Positions 48,701 to 57,286 of a stretch of DNA of 64,000 nt are shown here, piece after piece. Source of the stretch: Haliclystus octoradiatus (Eukaryota; Cnidaria; Staurozoa; Stauromedusae; Haliclystidae); the NCBI GenBank assembly GCA_916610825.1, contig OU744446.1, positions 14,876,538 through 14,940,537 of the forward strand, in the 5' to 3' direction. The notes beneath the pieces were generated by a model. It had not been told where the DNA came from and made no database searches. It saw nothing but the letters and a program-made list of their open reading frames with translations. The position numbers and the translations under genes are program-made. The first letter of the stretch is position 1. Every line of letters begins with the position of its first letter.

Positions 48701-48779
48701 TGCGAAGCTCCATTTTGCTTGTTTTATCCAAAGCTACTTTTAGGCGATGACTTTCTTCTTTTGACATTGAATGACCCAT
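36716..48779 (-). CDS. N-myristoylated EF-hand protein module, 6 exons (upstream of / fused to TRAPPC12)
   Basis: Six minus-strand exons with matching phases encode 209 residues. Start MGHSMSKEES fits an N-myristoylation signal (G2, S6), which would place it at a membrane. Three EF-hand loops are seen: D76-E87 (DKNENETLEVDE), N112-E123 (NLNGDDGINKDE) and D173-E184 (DLSKTGKLEVKE). The layout and a helical linker recall the EF-hand part of calcineurin B/calaxin-type proteins and of MEAK7/EAK-7 TLDc proteins, but no TLDc domain follows. The last exon ends T-G|GTAGGT in phase 1, which fits the phase-1 acceptor of the TRAPPC12 N-terminal exon: a spliced product would be 882 residues. If that donor is not used, the frame runs 14 codons further to a stop near 36.67 kb. 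I do not recognise a named orthologue. Confidence 0.85.
37122..37182 (-). CDS. EF-hand module exon 5
   Basis: Acceptor TTACTGCAG, donor GTAGGT. IVDDAFRKCDLSKTGKLEVK carries the third EF-hand loop up to position 11. Confidence 0.88.
37800..37948 (-). CDS. EF-hand module exon 4
   Basis: Acceptor TTAATTTTGCAG, donor GTAATG (chosen because it alone gives phase 2 for the next exon). NGDDGINKDELSTMLSTALE completes the second loop; a helical linker ends PEKVKIAVQK. Confidence 0.82.
38571..39230. mobile_element. hAT-like element (GGTGAGACGAT family), copy 1
   Basis: Ends TAGGTGGAGACGATAATG and, inverted, TAGGAGTGAGACCAT; flanks CATGAAAT and CAGAAATT suggest an imperfect 8-bp TSD. The left ~60 bp matches the reverse complement of the right end of 43628-44566. 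No transposase. Confidence 0.7.
39678..39779 (-). CDS. EF-hand module exon 3
   Basis: Acceptor TTACTTTTAG, donor GTAAGT, 34 codons, phase 0. NETLEVDEFLGGMALCLHG completes loop 1; KCRLLFKVFNL starts loop 2. Confidence 0.9.
39905..41465. mobile_element. Foldback element with long inverted arms
   Basis: The left arm (39905-40150) and right arm (41045-41465) are inverted relatives: GGATTTGGATAGAA..., AACATGGCATTTTGGAGA..., ACACTTTTTAGCCCTTACTTATC... all recur reversed. The ~0.9-kb centre has no recognisable gene. Exact ends and target duplication are unclear. Confidence 0.7.
42071..42184. mobile_element. CCCCTGYGAAAA-type MITE, 114 bp
   Basis: CCCCTGCGAAAAACAGCCCAG pairs with CTGAACTGCTTTCGTAGGGG; inside are TTCATGAAC motifs. 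Confidence 0.8.
42455..42593 (-). CDS. EF-hand module exon 2
   Basis: Acceptor TGCTTTCATAG, donor GTGAGT, enters in phase 2, leaves in phase 0. ELSFMNADGVYVMKKPNWLT then ELFIEQLFQAFDKNE, the first half of EF-hand loop 1. Confidence 0.9.
43628..44566. mobile_element. hAT-like element (GGTGAGACGAT family), copy 2
   Basis: CCTACAAT is duplicated on both sides (43620-43627, 44567-44574), the 8-bp TSD of hAT elements. Inverted ends: TTGCGGTGAGACGAT and TAGGGGTGAGACGAT. It is in opposite orientation to the copy at 38571. Non-coding. Confidence 0.85.
45245..46223. mobile_element. Non-autonomous hAT element, 979 bp
   Basis: Perfect 12-bp terminal inverted repeats CAGTGTTGTGAG / CTCACAACACTG and a perfect 8-bp TSD GTTACAAG (45237-45244, 46224-46231). 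Subterminal AAGTAATTAATTACTT-type motifs repeat many times in both arms. Confidence 0.95.
46300..46398 (+). mobile_element. LINE 3' tail fragment
   Basis: GAGGGCACCGTGGAAGAGAAGTC...ACCCTCTAAAAATAAAGATGATGATGAT looks like a CR1/L2 3' UTR with an ATG-repeat tail, here in plus orientation. Confidence 0.5.
46706..47525. mobile_element. Mutator-like element B, nested in element A
   Basis: TCACTTTGC is duplicated on both sides (46697-46705, 47526-47534). Inverted arms of more than 100 bp start TAGCCTCATTCCATCACGGCC and include AAAAAGTGTGCCAGAAACCA. Same end type as element A. Confidence 0.9.
48682..48779 (-). CDS. EF-hand module exon 1 (start codon)
   Basis: ATG at 48779-48777, MGHSMSKEESHRLKVALDKT..., donor CCA|GTAAGT leaving phase 2. 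The start is chosen because of the myristoylation-type MGxxxS and the divergent TMEM234 start nearby. Confidence 0.82.
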
Positions 48780-49001
48780 GGTGAGTACTGGCAATTAACA
48801 CTTAAAACTTATAACCTTAAGAAAAGTAGTAAAATAGTCGATATAAATGATAAAACTATACTTATAAAGCAAAAAATAAATGTATTTGATTTGTTAATCG
48901 TTTCAGATTTCTAATATTCGATTGCCGGCCATATTGTTTTCATAGCCTCTTTTTGAATAATAATTAATGCACACGAGGCTAAATCAAATTGAAAGTTGAG
49001 A
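48780..49001. promoter_or_regulatory. Likely bidirectional promoter
   Basis: About 220 bp separate the divergent start codons of the EF-hand/TRAPPC12 unit and TMEM234. A GCCGGCCATATTG motif (48924-48936) resembles a YY1-type site (GCCATnTTG), which is common in TATA-less bidirectional promoters. Confidence 0.5.
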
Positions 49002-49017
49002 ATGGGGATGCAGGATG
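49002..49017 (+). CDS. TMEM234: TMEM234 first exon (tentative)
   Basis: ATG GGG ATG CAG GAT G|GTATCG would give MGMQD, phase 1, as required by the next exon. The seven residues before VLGIFLV equal the number in human TMEM234. The donor is weak, and a stronger GTAAGT donor 9 bp further gives the wrong phase, so this is only a proposal. Confidence 0.42.
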
Positions 49018-49056
49018 GTATCGTTTTGTAAGTATGAATAATTTAGGCTGCTTATA

Positions 49057-49057
<1 letters not shown>

Positions 49058-49088
<31 letters not shown>

Positions 49089-49140
49089 TTATTCAGAACC
49101 TTTAAGTTATACAAACTTTTTTTCAAAGGACTGATAAATT
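49058..49140 (-). mobile_element. LINE 3' end with ATG-repeat tail
   Basis: (TCA)10 followed by TTTATTCAGAACCTTTAAG...TTTCAAAGGACTGATAAAT: same terminus as at 3585 and 7210. Confidence 0.6.
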
Positions 49141-49389
49141 CATTCTAAAGTCGGTTGGTTAGGATAAATTTTAATATTATGATTGATATCATTGTATCAT
49201 TCCTGTCAAAGTATGAAAAAATCCAATTAGAGAATCCACCAAAACTTGAAAAATTTGCTACCAAACGTAGGCATATTCTGTTTTTTGTTGACATTCCATT
49301 CTCCATTCCATTTATCAATTCATTTACAAGAGCACCTTTAATAATATATAAACTTAAGTCCTAGACTTGAATAGGCCTAGAGTCTAAAA

Positions 49390-49758
49390 GGAGGATTAGC
49401 TCAGATGGCAGAGCAACCGAACTTCAGATCGGATCATATCTGATCGACCGTGGTTCAAATCCCCCTAAGGTCAACTCAGCCTTGACTTTATCTGAAACAT
49501 CAAATGAGTACCATCTGAGGATGGCGGATGGAATGGTCCAGAGGAAATTGCATTGTGAGTAGCTGCGGCGCATCGTTGCGCATTGACAATCGAGACCTAT
49601 CTGCCATGAAATCTGTTGAAATTGATCTGCAGTGTCGCGGCTGAGATCAACAAAGAGCGTTTAAAATCATTGCTCTCAGCGAAAAAAGCCACTCTTTTAG
49701 AAATAGAGGAGTGGTACGGGTGCCTTCGGTAGGGCGACACCGTCTACATTACTTTTTT
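49390..49758 (+). mobile_element. Full-length tRNA-derived SINE, 369 bp
   Basis: A perfect 12-bp TSD TAGAGTCTAAAA (49378-49389, 49759-49770) sets the borders. The head has tRNA A-box (TAGCTCAGATGGCAGAGC) and B-box (GTGGTTCAAATCC) sequences; a ~280-bp body follows and the 3' end is GTCTACATTACTTTTTT. Copies at 1-79 and 9123-9334 share the body. Confidence 0.93.
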
Positions 49759-49884
49759 TAGAGTCTAAAACAACTGCTGCATCCATTTGTTATCAATCTA
49801 ACAGTGATGTACAGTGAAAATACGAGGGTGTTTCAACTGGGCACATATTCTTCAGATATAATGAAATTATGAACGAAGTGTATA

Positions 49885-50220
49885 GCCGTCCGGTCACTCG
49901 GACACGATGAACAAAAATTTCTTTGCGATTCTTCTCAAATCGAGATGTGATTGATGTGGTTAGGAAAAATACGAGGAGTATTGCACAGCCTAACCTTGAT
50001 CAACAACAAAGATAAGTAAGTTTTCTTTAATTTAGATCTGACTCCTCCGTTAGGTTAGCATGCGATGGACTTGAAAAATGTAATGATTAATAATTTGTTG
50101 ATTGTTGATGGTTTGAAATTCGAATAAACCATAAACCAAAAATCAATGTTGCACCTTCATTGCCTCAAAATAAATTGCGCATGCGCTAATTGAGTGCCGG
50201 ATGTCCGGCTACCGGACGGC
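49885..50220. mobile_element. MITE with GCCGTCCGG ends, 336 bp
   Basis: GCCGTCCGGTCACTCGGACA and TGTCCGGCTACCGGACGGC are inverted; TA flanks both sides, as in mariner-type elements. Lies in the presumed first TMEM234 intron. Confidence 0.75.
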
Positions 50221-50392
50221 TAACCACGTCGAATTATGAATGATGACATTTTTTGACGTGACATCAAAATTGGAGTTGGGTGCTGAGAAGCTATATATCT
50301 AATTCTTTGGCCTAAGATACAGCCTACCTAGATTTCAGAATTTTGGATCATTCTCAAACAAAGGATTTATATAATTTTAAATTGTAATTTAG

Positions 50393-50544
50393 ATGATGTA
50401 TTGGGTATCTTTCTTGTCCCATTGCTATGGGGTATAACAAATCCTCTGATCAAAAAAGGATCTGAAAAGTTGAAAGATGTCCATGGGTCGTCAAAGTTTG
50501 ATCAGTTGAAAAAAGAAGCAATTTTTCTTCTCACATGTTGGAAG
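50393..50544 (+). CDS. TMEM234: TMEM234 exon 2
   Basis: TMEM234 is a small (about 165-residue in human) four-helix membrane protein related to the drug/metabolite-transporter fold; in vertebrates it is linked to the kidney filtration barrier. This exon (acceptor TTGTAATTTAG, donor GTAGGT) reads LGIFLVPLLWGITNPLIKKG, matching [20 protein letters not shown], then EKLKDVHGSSKF and EAIFLLTCWK. It ends in phase 0. The next exon is 6.7 kb away, the intron being filled by transposons. Confidence 0.9.
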
Positions 50545-51410
50545 GTAGGTTATTGATTGAAGCCATGGTTACATTTGTGCCATGACTATCAATAGGTAAA
50601 GACATTGTCTGTCTCAAACATCCCTCTTCTATGCAATCATAGATTAAATTACCATGTAGGCCTAAAAGGTGTAATAGTTAACTATGGTAATTAAAACTGA
50701 GAGGATCAACCCAAATAAGTACGGTGAAGCTATGTAGGCCTATAGGCTATTCCCCCTTCATGACATTTGTGATTAGGGCTACTGCTAATGGTTGAAACAT
50801 GTGCATTTAAGCTCTTTATGACATGTAATAAACGGTTATGTGTCTCCGCACAGCTATTAATTTTGCATACTTCAGTTCTTTTGCAAGTACTTCCTCGATG
50901 ACCTGCCAATAAACACTGATAGCATATGCTATTTTCTTTTTCAAAATTCCATCAACCTTGTACTTCTAATTCTTTATGCTTGCATCAGGGGAAACATTGA
51001 TATTGCAATTCCCTTCCCCCAGGGCCGGACATATTTATCTTTTATTAACAAATTCAAGGTAAGAAATGTATTTAATAAATAAATAAACTCACAATATGCA
51101 TAATAAAATTAACATTATTTTGATCATAAAAATTAATCTGAATTTCTAATGTAAAAATTGAGAAATGTAAAAATTAGGAAATATATCTCACAAAACATAT
51201 TGTAATGAATATGAAAAAAACAAAACACCTCAATGCTAATACAATTTCTCATGCATACATGTGCATGTACAACAATTCTGGCTGCAATATTTCTTATAAA
51301 AAACTGCTGACAATAAATTACGTTGCCCGGGGGTTTTCCCAGGGGTATAAACAAATTTGCAAAATAAAACAAGACAACCCCCTTCCCCCATGGCATCTAT
51401 TTCTTAACAA

Positions 51411-51560
51411 ACTCAATTAACCTCCCTAGTAGCCCGGGGCGACGGCTATTGAACACCCTTGGCGAAGATTGTGTTGCAGATGTAGATGCTTCAATTATTT
51501 GCCTCTGTTTCTCTAACATTGTCGCATGATAACTAATCATGTTGGCCTGGATGAAGTTGC
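51411..51560 (-). CDS. Possible C-terminal exon of an unknown minus-strand gene
   Basis: Minus-strand open frame with HATMLEKQRQIIEAST, then VFNSRRPGLLGRLIEFVKK and a stop. The Gln/Glu helix and basic tail look like the end of a Myb/MADF-type DNA-binding or Harbinger-associated protein, but I cannot identify it. A possible acceptor, CCAGCAG, lies at 51561-51567. Upstream sequence on this strand is displaced by the two TTA-flanked elements. Confidence 0.35.
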
Positions 51561-51573
51561 TGCTGGTTTCTTA

Positions 51574-52429
51574 AGGGCCATTTACACTGCAGCAAAACAG
51601 GCACGGTACTCGTCAATTAACACCCGAGGTGTTAACAACAATGCGGCCCGTGCTGGTTTTTTTCAGGGTTTACACAGCTTATTAAAAACTGTTTTCAAGA
51701 TAGCCTGTGCCTATTTTTAAGGGGGCCGAGATTGAAAACTTACAAACTGAATTATAGGTTTCTCATTATTTAATGATTTTATCGGTGAAATTCGATAAAT
51801 TGAGATTCAATCAAGGTAAATAACTTGTCAGGATTCCGTTGAACTGAAAATCACTATGTTTTTCATTAATTATAATATTTATATTTTTGTAACATTCTTA
51901 TCTCAATTAAGCAAAATTCATATACATTTGAGTGAGTCTTTCACCTCCTGAACATGCTACCACGCTAGAGCAGTATTTCTGTAACAAAATACACATCTAA
52001 ATTTACGCTCCGCACTCGTAGTTACAATTTGCATAATTAAACCTTCTACTACAGAAACTTCATTAATTTTCTACAGAAATACGAAACAAAATATGCTTAA
52101 TATGCTTATCTAACTTACTAATCTTTAGTCTGTTACTGATTTTATTAGAAAACCTCAGAATTCCACTGTAAAGAGACGCAACTTCTGCGATGACGTCATA
52201 ATTACTGCAAAAAGGCACGGTGCCCACTTTCTGAGCGGGCCGAGACTACCTCGAGAAATGATCTCGGCCCGATCAAAATAATAGGCACGGTGCCTCTTTT
52301 TAATGTCTGAAAAAGCCGTTTAGACAGTGTTTTAGCTTGGCCCGTGCCCAAAACTACTTAACACCTTCACACCTTTGATGTGTTAATTGACGAGTACCGT
52401 GCCTATTTTGCTGCAGTGTAAATGGCCCT
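51574..52429. mobile_element. PIF/Harbinger-like element 1, 856 bp
   Basis: About 50-bp inverted ends (AGGGCCATTTACACTGCAGC...CGGTACTCGTCAATTAACAC) flanked by TTA on both sides (51571-73, 52430-32). Subterminal GGCACGGTGCC palindromes. The ORFs inside are not transposases. Confidence 0.9.
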
Positions 52430-52432
52430 TTA

Positions 52433-53189
52433 GGCCTAGGTTATACAGCGTGCCAGCAGCGCACCGCGCCAAGGGTGTCGTGGCTCGGTGCTGGCGCGCT
52501 GATTTCAGGTTTCAAATCATACAGTGTGCCATGACAGCGTGCTATAATTTGGTGCGTTTTATATGGGGCATGAGATTATTTTCTTGAGCGCCAAAATTCA
52601 ACATGGCTGGCGTGAGTAGGAGTGTTTTGTATATGAAGTCATTGCTTTTATCAAATAATTTAAATAAACGTAGGAGAGATATGTTGATGTCAACTTTCAG
52701 TTATCAAATTGATAAGAATGCCGACTTCTAACATGAAAGAGGGCGATTCTTGCGCACGTTTTGCTTTTATATGGTGAATTTCGCGCAAAATTTATAAATT
52801 ATTGGTAATTTATTAAAATTAACGCATAATTAGTTATGGCAATTCCTTTCAGTTGTGCAATCACTACATTGTGAGCTTATTGCTTGGATTTACGACATTC
52901 AACTCAACACCATCTTTAATTTTAAATTCATCACCATGGCAATCGATTCTAGAACGAGGCGATTCATTTTATTTTAAATACACAACCCCCAGGTTTATCT
53001 AAAAATAGCGTTTCCGGTTATGTCTGGAAACATAGCACGGCTTGGCTCGCTCAAAACCAGCGAGCCAGAGCATTTGGAGCGAGCCAGCATCAAGGCACTG
53101 AGCCGATCCAAGTCAGACGAGCTCACCAAGAGCGTGCTTGAAAAAAATGCTGGCGCGGTGCGCTGCTGACACGCTGTATAACCTAGGCC
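52433..53189. mobile_element. PIF/Harbinger-like element 2, 757 bp
   Basis: Inverted ends GGCCTAGGTTATACAGCGTG (~38 bp, one or two mismatches) flanked by TTA (52430-32, 53190-92). The left TTA is the right TTA of element 1. Ends are GC-rich, the centre AT-rich. Confidence 0.9.
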
Positions 53190-53599
53190 TTAGATGATAT
53201 CACTTGCTGCATTTACAATTTGTTGTCTAACTAATAAATAAGATCTGAAAAAAATTATAGAAGGTGATATATTGTGTGCTCTCCTTGACCCATTGTCAGC
53301 AGCTTATTCCTAGCGACAAATAGGTTGATCATAGCTGCACAAAATTACCAAGTTTTATTATAATGCTTGCAAATTTTTTCAACCAGTGCAACAATTCGAT
53401 TGAAAATAGTGTTCAGATCATTAGATTCTGTGAGCTCAAGCCTATTGCTGTTAAATCTGCACAAGCAATCATAGCTAGCCAAACCAAATACTTTTGTTTT
53501 CAGTGAAACCACACCCTCCAGTTACCTCCCCTTGGCTGACAAAGCATTCAATTTTTCTGAAACCAATTTAGAAATCCAGACAAAAGACGAAAAAATCCA

Positions 53600-56500
53600 G
53601 AAAAATTTCCAAGAAAAAATCTTAAGGTTTAAAAGATATAAATCACAGTTTGCCCATTGATAAAACTTTTGTGCCACCCTGTCTATGCATCAAATAAAAG
53701 CTACTTATAGAGCTGTTACAGCTCATCTACTTGTTGATACAGCGTTGAATTTAGTGCTGTTATTGGATTGCTGTGCAATTCCAATTATAGATGCAGAGGA
53801 ACAATTTGTTTCTACTGAGAAGCGAGATGATCATTCTGCCGTAAACATCTTGTTCTCTAATTTGTTGAGTCTGAAGACCAGTATTTTCTCTGTGGATGAT
53901 GATAAATATGTAAAAAATATTGTTTCTATCGTGCAATCAACGGAAGCCAGTCGTACCAAACCTCAAACTTTGTCTGCAGGCGCTGCAATACAGATAATTA
54001 TCTGCAAGTTGCTTGAAAAATGGTGACTCTGCTGACCTTCCCTCTATATAATATTTCATAGATTTAGGTTCTGATGATATTATTAGGCTCCAAAGCATCA
54101 ACACCATGAGTCATAATCCCTGCCCTTGAAAACAGATGGCTAGATAATAGAAGTGGAACACCCTTATATGTGACACAATCTAATATCTCTTCGACACCTT
54201 GATCAAACTTCTTTTCAAATAAATCAGGGATGGTATCATTGCCAAGATCCTTATCAATTCGCCAAAGAGTAGATTGTAGATGCTTTTACAAGAAAACAGG
54301 AGAATGTTTTCACTTTGAAATGAATTTGAGGTTACTTTGATCAATTTCAAGCATAAACATAACGTTAATCTTAATAAACTCAAGGCTACTTACTTTAGAA
54401 GCAAACTTTTAAGTGTTGCTTCTTTCATCGTCAGAGAAATCTGGACTTTGGGCAAGCTTTTGGTAGAGTTGATAAATGGGTGCAACGTGTTTATTGTGCG
54501 CAATAAGTATACTCATGAAATCTCTTCTCCGAAAAGAGTGCAAATTGGAAATTGCACCAACGGGGTTTTGCTCTTAGATGCTTCCTCTTTAAACAAGGCT
54601 TTCATTGCTGGCTTATTAAGGTCGATCATAATTTGCTGTACAGTTGTATCAATTTTACGAGGCTATGACGATGATAAGTCTGCTGTTGCATCTTCCATTG
54701 CTAATTCTAGCTTATCTTTGCCAGTTCATTTAAATATTGTTGGCTGTCAATAATGATAACGCTGTCAGTATCAGGGTCCGCTAATTGCTTCTAAAAGTGA
54801 TAACACATGGGCTGAAACATGTGGCCATATGTTTTGTTTGTTTTGAGCATATGCTCCCCGTATCAAGTGTCCGAAAATAACGCGTGCTACTTAAATTTTA
54901 GATTTAGCGTTGTTGCTGCACTCTCAAGGCTTGATCTTGCTAAAATAGGCCGTAAGTTAACGCAAAGACTCTCCATGGGTGGTACATCTGCTATCTACCA
55001 TTCAGACTTGTATTGAGGGTATGCATGTTGTTTGTCAGATCAATTCTGTATACTTGTAGGCATAGAATGATCAGTTGATCCCTGAAAAAGATGGCACGGT
55101 TGTTGTTTCTTAGTGATAGTTTAAAAATCACTTCTTTGTAGTGGTGAAAATATCAGAGGCAACACCAGCAATCTGATTATAAATAAAAAGTCATAAAATA
55201 GTTTTCAGGTTATTTCATTTGTGAATATCTCTGTCCTTTCAGTTAACAGTAATATTTGCAAACTAACTTGGACAATAATGGGAGATCAAGCCAAAACTTT
55301 CTTTTTGTTGTAGGAACAGACACCTTCTCAATAATAGCTAGTAAGCCTTCCTTTTTTGATTTGCTATTGCCATGACATATTTCTATTTTGCCTGCAAATG
55401 ATGTGACATCAAATTTTGTTTTCAAAAAATCTACCTCTGTGTATTCATCTGAAAATTCCAACTTATACTTCATTTTGCATGAGCCTTGGTTGAAGGAAAC
55501 CTCTGAAAGTTCAGAAATATAAAGCAAAACGGGACCTTTCGTGATTTATGTGAACTCACTTCTGGTGTAAATCAGTAGAAGTCTGAAATATTCATCAGAA
55601 CAGGCTGTATATTATTCTACGCTGATCGACATAGCTGAACATTATCTTCAAACATATAAATATTTGCTGCTTTCTTCATTTTTTTCTCTCGATTGAGCCG
55701 TGGATGCTGTCTGCCTTAAACATATTTCCCTTTTCTAACTACTTAATAGTAACTCGTTCAGGCCCCCATTCTGCATTGACACAGCATTCTAAAGCAGTAA
55801 GAAAATACCAACTTTTGTATTGCCCGGTGCAATTCTGTTGTCCCAAGGAAGAACCTAGTGCAATGGATTCAAACTTTTTAAGGCCACAATTTGTAGAACT
55901 ATGTGATCTTCGTATGGGCGATTTACTGGATTTATGATTTGGAGTGGATGTGGTCTTATAAAGGACTTGCTAGGTTTATCCATAGCACTTCTAGCAAATC
56001 AAAACCGAATTACAACAGAATAACCACGTAAAGTATTGTTTTGCTTACAAAATCATACAAATCAATGGGTAAAACTGGTATTTACGTGCATTTATATAGA
56101 TTTTAATCCAAAAATTAAAATAATTACGACATACATAAAGATTTACAATCTTTTATTAAACAAGATATGCAGAACTGGTATTAACATTATGCCTGCAATG
56201 TTTGCCTCTCTATTGCCAACAAACTAGATATCTTATAGTACGTTTGAAACTAATACGAGCAGCGGCTCTCTTTCTCACATCTTAAACATACAATACTGGA
56301 ACTGTCATCTGACAGTTGGGTAGCCTGTGTTGAATCTGTATCACCAATACAGTCATAAATGGTCTTACCTGTCTTACCTGAATGGCAATTGCGACGCCAT
56401 GCCCTTGTTGTTTTTAAATAGGTAATAATCCCTTGTCAGTATCTAGGTTTGAAAGCTGCCATAAGTTGTTTTCACTACCACCTTTGAATTTTAACAGTTA

Positions 56501-57040
56501 CAGAACTGCTGGCTTCCATATACTACAACGCCTCTATCACATCTCTTCGAGTATATAAGACACCTAACAGGTTAATCTTATCAAATGTAATTTGAGCAGT
56601 TGACCCACATAAATATTGATGGTTTTCTAGGGTTTTGTTTCCACTATAAAATTTTGAGTTGCTCTTGTAGAGATAAATTTCTTCTTGACCTGTTTCACAA
56701 ATGTTAGTTCCTGGTAAGGATGGCTAATTTTGTCTATCCAATTTTAAAATGAGCGTCTGATGCGCTGCTTGAATACCTCCACAGTCCACATGTTATGTTA
56801 TCTCAATTGGATCTGGTCCCAACAGCAGGAGGTATGCACTCGGGCCAAGAGGGGACACCTGTATTTGAGCATTTGTGAGCATAGATATACTGAGATTGAT
56901 GCCTAGATATCCTGCAAATAATGAAACCGTCTCACATAGTTTTGTTGTTGAGGAAACCTCTAGCTTCAGGGTAATTGGTTGTTGTTTATGTTCCCATAAC
57001 GGTTGTGATTCTGGTCGTTGTTGTTGTAGCAACATACATT
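53600..57040 (-). pseudogene. Degraded unidentified coding repeat
   Basis: Several minus-strand frames look protein-like but are broken: about 56793-57035 (ETVSLFAGYLGINLSISML), 55700-55940 (FLTALECCVNAEWGPERV, then after a stop LEKGNMFKADSIHGSIE), 55243-55527 (KLEFSDEYTEVDFLKTKFD ... KRKFWLDLPLL), and 54400-54750 (KPAMKALFKEEASKSKTPLV). The collinear order suggests one long, decayed element or retrocopy. I do not recognise the family. The plus-strand ORFs here are shadows. It lies within the TMEM234 intron. Confidence 0.45.
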
Positions 57041-57219
57041 CAAAAGAAAATATTGCCAGTTCTTCAATGAATAAACTCGAATTGATTTAATGGTGTGATA
57101 TTTAAGAGGGTAATTGATTATGGATGAATAGGCACATTGTTCATGTTTGTAATGTTTAGAATTTAATTCAAAAGTATGATTTTAATAACAATTTGTGTTG
57201 TATTATCTTTTTGTTTTAG

Positions 57220-57286
57220 TATGTTATTCCTTTTGCTGTGAATCAGATTGGCTCTGTTGCATTTTACATTCTTTTGGCCTCATCAG
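57220..57286 (+). CDS. TMEM234: TMEM234 exon 3
   Basis: Acceptor TTTTTGTTTTAG, donor GTTTGT, phase 0 in and 1 out. YVIPFAVNQIGSVAFYILLA matches [20 protein letters not shown], the second membrane segment. The remaining exons (DLTLAVPI... in vertebrates) are not found downstream and may lie beyond the window. Confidence 0.88.

Noticed and set aside
51205..51720. Plus-strand ORFs at the Harbinger edge
   Set aside because: They run across the inverted end of an element and show no transposase motif.
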